The notes beneath the pieces were generated by a model that saw only the letters and a program-made list of their open reading frames with translations, was not told the origin of the DNA and made no database searches. Position numbers and translations under genes: made by a program. Shown here in pieces: positions 58,138 to 64,000 of a DNA stretch of 64,000 nt. The stretch is from Candidatus Zixiibacteriota bacterium (GTDB taxonomy: Bacteria > RBG-13-66-14 > B26-G2 > WVWN01), in NCBI GenBank assembly GCA_030613505.1, contig JAUWLW010000004.1, forward strand, positions 27,224 to 91,223, in the 5' to 3' direction. Numbering within the stretch: the first letter of the stretch is position 1; each line of letters begins with the position of its first letter.

Positions 58138-61100
58138 TTGGGTGAGTTCAAAGCGAGAATTACCTTGAGGATAGCTTTAATTTGTACGTGTATATTGGTC
58201 GCGGTGCCGGCCGTCGGCGTCTCGGACGAGTTCCTGGGCGTTGCCGACGCGGCCGACGCGCCTGCGGCGCTGGCGGCGGCGAGCGCCGCGGGACAGTGGG
58301 CCCGGGCCGGGTGGCTGGCTATGGTTTACGTCGGCGACGAAGCGCAAGCCCGCCGGTTTTTCGCGCGGGCGCTGGCGGCCGACGCGGATGACGCCGCGGC
58401 GCTGGAGGGGGCTGCCTGGCTCGATTTCACGCAGGGTCGGATAGACGAGGCTTTCGCCCATCGGCGTAGGTACCTCGACATTTATCCCGACGGCGACGCC
58501 GCCGTGGCGTTGGTCTCGACGTTGAGGTTTTTTGACGGCATCGTCCCCACGTACGATGAAACGCCCGATTTCTTACTCGAGCTTGCGGCGCGGCCGGGTT
58601 GCCCGCAGGCCACGCGTGACGCTGCCGAGCGTACCGCGGAAGCGCTCCTTCTACAGTTCGGTCGGTGGGAAGATGCGGCTGCGCTGGCGCGTGAGCGCGG
58701 TTACATCGACGAATTCGCGCTGTGCGGCATATTCAATAAGTACGGCCTGGCAGACATTGACTATCGGTTTAAGCCCGAGGAGGGTTTAACGTCGGCGCCG
58801 CCCGTCACGTTGGGCGAGGCGGCTTGGCGCCGCGTGGAGGGGCGTTTCGGCCTGGTTGACGTGGAGGGAATGCTGGGTTTCAACTTGGGCGTCGCGTACG
58901 CTACGGTTGTTTTCGACCTCCCGGCGGGGGAGTATCGGTTGGAAGTCCAGGGCGACGATTGGTTCCGGGCCTTCCTGGGCGGCGTGGAGGTGCTATCGAA
59001 TCATCCGGCTAACGGCCCGAGCCGCTCACTCCACCGCGGCGAGTTTAAGACCGTCGGCGGCCGTCAGCGGCTGCTGGTCAAAACCCTCAAGAACAACGAC
59101 CCGATTTTCAATACCGACGGCGAATGGGCTTTTAAAGCGAGGTTTTTGCGTGCGTCGGACCTGGCGCCGGTCGCGGTAACGCCCGAGGGCGAGGACCTCG
59201 CCGGGAGCGGCGTACCGGCGCTGCCTTTGGAGGATAAACCGACGCAGGCGCCGGGCGGGACTTTGGCCCAGTTCTACCTCGCGCTGGACGAGTTCGCCGT
59301 TAGCGCGTACAAGGAGGGCGTAAACGAAGTCGACGACGCCTTGGCCGCGGCGCCGTCTTGCGCGTTCTTCTACGTCGTTGGCGCGTACGGCCGCATTTTG
59401 GCGGGCGGCGAGTACAATCTGGCGGACGCCAAGTCCCAGCTAAGGCGCGCCCGGGCCGAAGACCCGGCCTGCGTCGTCGCTACCGAAGAGCTAGCCGTAT
59501 TCGCATCGTACGAGGGAAAAAGAGACGAAGCGGTGGATTATTACCGGGAGACGTTGGGGGCGGAGCCGGGGTACGTGTCTTCTGTATGCGGCCTGGCCGA
59601 TATAGCTGTGCGCGAAGGTTGGGACGCGGAGCTCCTCCGCCAGGGCGAGAGAGCGTTGAGCCTCAACCCGGACGCCCACCGAGCGTTGTTGCAACTGGCC
59701 GATTTTTATTACGACAACGACAATACGGCGCGCGGGGTCGAGTACTACGAGAGGTACGTCGTGGCCAAGGCCGACGACGCGTACGTCCGTTCGGCGCTGG
59801 CGGAAGCGTACCTTTTCCTTGGCCAACCTGAGAAAGCGGCGGAACAGTACCTCGAGATCCTCGCCTTCGACCCGTACGACGAGGACGCGTATCTCGGGAT
59901 GGCGGACCTGGTGGCGAGGCGCGGCGACGAAGGTGCCGCTGTGGAGTGGTTCGCGAGAGGGGCCGCGGCGCTGCCGCGGTCGGCGGAGATAAGGCGGCAG
60001 TGGGGTTACTATCTATGCGGCCTGGGCGCCCGCGAAGAGGGTTTCGGCGTCTTGCGGGATTCGCTGGCTTTAGACGTAAGCGACTACCGTACGAGGTATT
60101 ATTTGGAGCGCGAGGGAGCTCTCCCCGCCGACGCCGTCACGGCGGCGCTTTCCGTCGACGTCGGCGATTTGTTGAAGAAGGAGCTGAAGGGGAGCGATTA
60201 CGCGCACGCGGACGCGGTTATGCTCCTCGACCAGTCGGTCGTCTATTTAAACGACGATTTTACGTTCCGGGAATCCAACTATAACCTTATTGAGATTATG
60301 AGCGACGCCGGGCGGGAGCGCTGGGGCGAGATAACGATTATGTCCGGCGCGGGGACCGAGATCGTCCAGGCGCGAACCTACGCGGCCTCGGGCGACGTCG
60401 TCGATGCGGTTTCGATCAAGGATTCGAGCGGTTATAAGATCATATCTATGGAGCGGGTCGTCCCCGGCGCGGTTTTGGAGGTAGCGTACGACCTAAATAT
60501 CAATAAGCGGATGATCTTCAACCTCCTGCAATATTATTCCCAGCCGTTCTATATGGCGGAATCGGGCGAGGAGCTGTTATCGACCCGCTTCGCTGTCGTC
60601 GTCGACGACGATTTCCCGGCCGACGACCGTTTGGAATTCGAAACGGGAAACCAACGGCTGAAGGCGAAGCGCGTTCGCGGCGACGGCCGCACGGCGTACA
60701 TATTCCAACGGCGCAACGTTCCGGCGATAGTCGAGGAACCGATGATGCCGGCCAGGGACGCGTACGCGCCCTACGTCCGCGTTACGACGATGCCGGACGT
60801 CGAGACGTTGGCGGAATGGTATCGGGGAGAGTTGTTCGGGAAGTTCGGCGTCGACGATTTTTTGCGAAAGCGCCTGGAAGCGGTGGAATTGCCCGAAGGG
60901 GACGCCGCCCGGGCGGCCGCGGTGTATTACTTCGCATTGCGTGAGGTCGAGAGCTCGGGCGGTAGCGTATACTACCCCGCTCCGGCGCGCCTCACAGCTT
61001 TCCGCGGCCGCGGCCGTACCGTCGACCGGGCGGTGCTCATCGTGGCGTTGTGCCGCGAACTCGGCATCCCCGCGAAATTGGCGTTGGTGGGAACGGGAGG

Positions 61101-61956
61101 TTCGAAAAACGAGTGGGACGTCGTAACGCCGGAGATTTTCGATACGGTTTTGGTATATTTCCCGACGCTCGGGCCTGAGGGTAAGTACGCCGACCCGCTG
61201 CTGGACACGTTCGCGTTCGGCGACGTGTGGACCGCGGCCTACGGCAAACCGGCGCTCATAGTCGACGACGCGAGTTTCGAGATAGGACGGGTTCCGACGG
61301 CGCCGTTTGAAAAGGATAGCATCGCGCTCGATTTAGACCTCGAGCTCGACTGGAGCGGCGGCGCGAAGTTCAAGGGGCGGCGGGTGTACCGCGGCCTGCG
61401 CGGCGCGTACCGCGAGAGCTTTACCAATCCCGAAGACCAAGAGGCCAACGTAGAGGTGAGCCTGTCGCAAATCTTCGCCGCGGCGACCATTGATGGTTAC
61501 AGCTTCGATAACCTGTACGATCTGACCGGGGAGTTTGCGTTGAACTTCGAGGGGCGCGTCCCCAATTTCGCGCGTGTGCGGGGAGACGAATTGGCGGTAC
61601 GCGTCGTGCCGTACGAACTCACTTTGGCCAAGGTTTTTATAAGCGCCGAAAAAAGGCGATACCCTCTCCGCATCGAGAGGCCGGAGGCGTGGATAGACGA
61701 CGTCCGCGTGGAAATTCCGCGCGGGTACGAAGTTCGGTGGATGCCCGGCGACGAATCTTTGCGAGGGCCTAAGGCCGAGTACGCGCTCGAATTGGGGTTC
61801 GAAGGAGATACGTTGACCATAAAGCGCCGGCTGTTTGTCGACCAAGGTGACATATCGCCCGGCGACTATAAAAAGTTCGTTAAATTCTGCCGAGAGGTTG
61901 ACCGGCTCGAGAAGAGAGAAGTAATACTGGCGCCGAAGCCGCTGTACAAGCCGTAG
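58138..61956 (+). CDS. Large secreted TPR / DUF3857 / transglutaminase-like protein
   Basis: 1272 aa; TPRs (HRALLQLADFYYDNDNTARGVEYYERY, AYVRSALAEAYLFLGQPEKAAEQYLEILAFDPYDEDAYLGMAD); DUF3857-like and transglutaminase-like region GRTVDRAVLIVALCRELGIPAKLALVGTGG...FDTVLVYFPTLGPEGKYADPLLDTFAFG. Confidence 0.85.
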   Translation: MGEFKARITLRIALICTCILVAVPAVGVSDEFLGVADAADAPAALAAASAAGQWARAGWLAMVYVGDEAQARRFFARALAADADDAAALEGAAWLDFTQGRIDEAFAHRRRYLDIYPDGDAAVALVSTLRFFDGIVPTYDETPDFLLELAARPGCPQATRDAAERTAEALLLQFGRWEDAAALARERGYIDEFALCGIFNKYGLADIDYRFKPEEGLTSAPPVTLGEAAWRRVEGRFGLVDVEGMLGFNLGVAYATVVFDLPAGEYRLEVQGDDWFRAFLGGVEVLSNHPANGPSRSLHRGEFKTVGGRQRLLVKTLKNNDPIFNTDGEWAFKARFLRASDLAPVAVTPEGEDLAGSGVPALPLEDKPTQAPGGTLAQFYLALDEFAVSAYKEGVNEVDDALAAAPSCAFFYVVGAYGRILAGGEYNLADAKSQLRRARAEDPACVVATEELAVFASYEGKRDEAVDYYRETLGAEPGYVSSVCGLADIAVREGWDAELLRQGERALSLNPDAHRALLQLADFYYDNDNTARGVEYYERYVVAKADDAYVRSALAEAYLFLGQPEKAAEQYLEILAFDPYDEDAYLGMADLVARRGDEGAAVEWFARGAAALPRSAEIRRQWGYYLCGLGAREEGFGVLRDSLALDVSDYRTRYYLEREGALPADAVTAALSVDVGDLLKKELKGSDYAHADAVMLLDQSVVYLNDDFTFRESNYNLIEIMSDAGRERWGEITIMSGAGTEIVQARTYAASGDVVDAVSIKDSSGYKIISMERVVPGAVLEVAYDLNINKRMIFNLLQYYSQPFYMAESGEELLSTRFAVVVDDDFPADDRLEFETGNQRLKAKRVRGDGRTAYIFQRRNVPAIVEEPMMPARDAYAPYVRVTTMPDVETLAEWYRGELFGKFGVDDFLRKRLEAVELPEGDAARAAAVYYFALREVESSGGSVYYPAPARLTAFRGRGRTVDRAVLIVALCRELGIPAKLALVGTGGSKNEWDVVTPEIFDTVLVYFPTLGPEGKYADPLLDTFAFGDVWTAAYGKPALIVDDASFEIGRVPTAPFEKDSIALDLDLELDWSGGAKFKGRRVYRGLRGAYRESFTNPEDQEANVEVSLSQIFAAATIDGYSFDNLYDLTGEFALNFEGRVPNFARVRGDELAVRVVPYELTLAKVFISAEKRRYPLRIERPEAWIDDVRVEIPRGYEVRWMPGDESLRGPKAEYALELGFEGDTLTIKRRLFVDQGDISPGDYKKFVKFCREVDRLEKREVILAPKPLYKP

Positions 61957-61966
61957 AGGAGAGCTC

Positions 61967-63337
61967 TTGGCGTTCGTTTTTATATTGGCCCTGTTGGATG
62001 CGCTGGTGATAATCGTTGCTTTCGCCGGTGCCTACTTCTTCAGGTTCGATCTGTTGCCGATGTTCCCCGGTATAGGTCGGCCGCCTTTCGAGCCGTACTT
62101 GTATCCGTTGCCGGTGGTGGTAGTACTTTGGTTGACGATACTGAAAGCACTCGGCCTTTACGACCGACGCGCCCGCAATTTCGGATGGGACACTATTTTC
62201 GCGTTGTTGGGCGGCGTTCTGTTGGGGTCGGTTTTCCTGGGCGCCGTCGGTTTTATATACCGCGGGTTTTCTTACTCGCGGTTGGTATTGGTTGTCGCCG
62301 CGGTTTTTGCTTTTATGGGATTATGCGTGGTGCGTGCCGTGGCGGTTTACGTACGCGGGTACCTTTTAAAGAGGGGCGTCGGGGCGAAGCGGACGTTGGT
62401 CGTGGGAACGTCCGTAGCGGCGAAAGAGCTCTGCCGACGGTTGCTAAACGGCCCCGCCAGCGATTATTACCTCGTGGGGGTGATAGGGGCGGGCGGCGGC
62501 GAGACGGAAGAGGGGTGTAAGGTTTTAGGCGACTTGGAGGATTTCTTCGACGTCGTCGCGTGTGAGAAAGTCGCGGCGGTGTTTTTCGGCGGCGACGTCC
62601 CCGACCAGGTTTTGTTGGACCTCGTGTTGGAGTGTGACATCAAGGGCGTCGAGGTTAGAATGTTACCGTCGACGCTCGAGCTCATGGCGTCGAAGGTTTA
62701 CGCCGACGAAGCGCTCGGGGTGCCGGTCTTCGCCTTAAGGCAGTTCCGCCTTACCGGCTTCAATCGGTTTACAAAACGCGCCATGGACGTTGGGGCCGCC
62801 GCTTTATTGCTCGCCGTATTTGCTCCGGCGTGGGCGTTGATCGTCCTGATCATCAAGTTGACTTCTCCCGGGCCCGTCCTCTACCGGCAGGTACGCGTGG
62901 GCCAGGATGGCCGGAGGTTCGAATTCTTAAAGTTCCGGTCGATGAGGCAAGACGCCGAAGCGGAAACGGGGCCCGTTTTCGCCAAGGCCAACGATGAACG
63001 CGTTACCCTCTTCGGCCGCTTCCTGAGACGCACGTCGCTCGACGAGGTTCCTCAACTGCTGAACGTCCTTAAGGGTGACATGTCGGTCGTGGGGCCGAGG
63101 CCCGAGCGGCCTTACTTCGTGGAAAAATTCGCCTCCGACGTCCCCCGCTACGTCGAGCGACACAAAGTCAAGTCCGGTATGACCGGCTGGGCGCAAGTTA
63201 ACGGCCTCCGCGGTAATACGTCCATAGCCCGCCGCGTCGAGTATGATTTGTACTATATCGAGAATTGGTCCCTGTTATTCGACTTAAAAATAATCCTACG
63301 TACCTTGGGCCAAGTCATAAGCGGGAAAGGCCAATGA
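61967..63337 (+). CDS. Polyprenyl glycosylphosphotransferase (WcaJ/PglC-type bacterial sugar transferase)
   Basis: N-terminal TMs, C-terminal FTKRAMDVGAAALLLAVFAPAWALIVLIIKLTSPGPVLYRQVRVGQDGRRFEFLKFRSM...RTSLDEVPQLLNVLKGDMSVVGPRPERPYFV. Confidence 0.95.
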   Translation: MAFVFILALLDALVIIVAFAGAYFFRFDLLPMFPGIGRPPFEPYLYPLPVVVVLWLTILKALGLYDRRARNFGWDTIFALLGGVLLGSVFLGAVGFIYRGFSYSRLVLVVAAVFAFMGLCVVRAVAVYVRGYLLKRGVGAKRTLVVGTSVAAKELCRRLLNGPASDYYLVGVIGAGGGETEEGCKVLGDLEDFFDVVACEKVAAVFFGGDVPDQVLLDLVLECDIKGVEVRMLPSTLELMASKVYADEALGVPVFALRQFRLTGFNRFTKRAMDVGAAALLLAVFAPAWALIVLIIKLTSPGPVLYRQVRVGQDGRRFEFLKFRSMRQDAEAETGPVFAKANDERVTLFGRFLRRTSLDEVPQLLNVLKGDMSVVGPRPERPYFVEKFASDVPRYVERHKVKSGMTGWAQVNGLRGNTSIARRVEYDLYYIENWSLLFDLKIILRTLGQVISGKGQ

Positions 63338-63532
63338 GTTGTAACGTTACACGTAGTGCCCATTAATAGCCTGGATTCAAAAGGGCTTTGTGGTGCCCAC
63401 TACTTAAGATAACTTAATCCTGCACTGATTTGGATTACTGGAAAATGTTGTAGTGCCTAACACGTAATAAGAGGAATTTTTCCCTTTTCCGTCGGTACCC
63501 GCCGCTCGCGTCAACCGGGCCGCGTTGCCCTA

Positions 63533-63561
63533 TTGCAATTAAGGCCGTAAACCTATATAAT
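63533..63561 (+). promoter_or_regulatory. Sigma70-like promoter for lepA
   Basis: TTGCAA (63533-63538), 17 bp, TATAAT (63556-63561). Confidence 0.7.
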
Positions 63562-63597
63562 ACGAGGGTCCGTTTTGTTACAGGGCACAGGTAAGTT

Positions 63598-64000
63598 ATG
63601 AAGGTAAAAAGTCAGCTGCTCGTTCGTAATTTCGCAATAGTCGCGCATATTGACCACGGAAAGACGACGCTGATGGACCGGATACTCGAGTTCACCGCGG
63701 CGGTCGACCCGCGGCAAATGCGCGAGCAATTCCTCGACGCCATGGCGCTCGAGCGCGAACGCGGCATTACGATTAAGATGCACCCGGTGACCCTTCACTT
63801 CCAGGCGGGGGACGGCAACGAATATAAGTTCAACATTATCGATACGCCCGGCCACGTAGACTTCACGTACGAGGTTTCGCGGTCGCGCGCGGCGTGCGAA
63901 GGCGCCGTATTGCTCGTCGACGCGAGCCAGGGGGTCGAGGCCCAGACGGTGGCCAACGCGGTTCTGGCGGTTGAGAACGACCTCGTCCTGGGCTCGGCGA
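63598..64000 (+). CDS. lepA: Elongation factor 4 (LepA), partial at right edge
   Basis: Translation from ATG 63598: [69 protein letters not shown]...[44 protein letters not shown]. Confidence 0.9.
   Translation, partial: MKVKSQLLVRNFAIVAHIDHGKTTLMDRILEFTAAVDPRQMREQFLDAMALERERGITIKMHPVTLHFQAGDGNEYKFNIIDTPGHVDFTYEVSRSRAACEGAVLLVDASQGVEAQTVANAVLAVENDLVLGSA

Overview
This is a GC-rich (about 60% by eye), gene-dense chromosomal window from an apparently diderm, uncultivated-type bacterium. The lineage is inferred, not shown. I support about 65 protein-coding genes. I saw no rRNA, tRNA, CRISPR array, transposase or integrase. Main blocks, in order: a TPR protein running off the left edge; a folK-panB-panC-panD operon (-); a His-type DegT/RfbH-like sugar enzyme, a GT2 and an M23 peptidase (+); a thioredoxin-like/TPR lipoprotein; rqcH; aminotransferase-rsfS-argS (-); a DUF4388 protein; a membrane glycosyltransferase and a radical SAM/SPASM protein (-); an 11-subunit complex I operon nuoABCDHI-X-JK-Y-L-Z1-Z2-MN with no nuoE/F/G and four uncharacterised genes interleaved; M23 peptidase, thiDN, cvpA, PHP phosphatase, pdxJ, acpS and cca; dtd; LysM and small coiled-coil envelope genes; rplU-rpmA-obg; GT4; yicC; queA; tgt-rph; OsmC; murI-gerM-rmuC-amidase-smpB; an SppA peptidase fused to a predicted outer-membrane barrel; an FAD oxidoreductase; a 1272-aa TPR/DUF3857/degenerate-transglutaminase protein; a polyprenyl sugar-phosphate transferase; and the start of lepA. 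The points most worth follow-up are: (1) the NADH-module-less nuo operon with its inserted genes; (2) the DegT enzyme with His in place of the PLP Lys plus a local CxCx2Cx8C cluster; (3) the barrel-SppA fusion; (4) the transglutaminase-like domain lacking its catalytic Cys/His; (5) a perfect 18-bp palindrome just upstream of a consensus rplU promoter; (6) non-canonical signature motifs in ArgRS, Obg and a thioredoxin-like protein. All family calls come from reading motifs; no database search was run.
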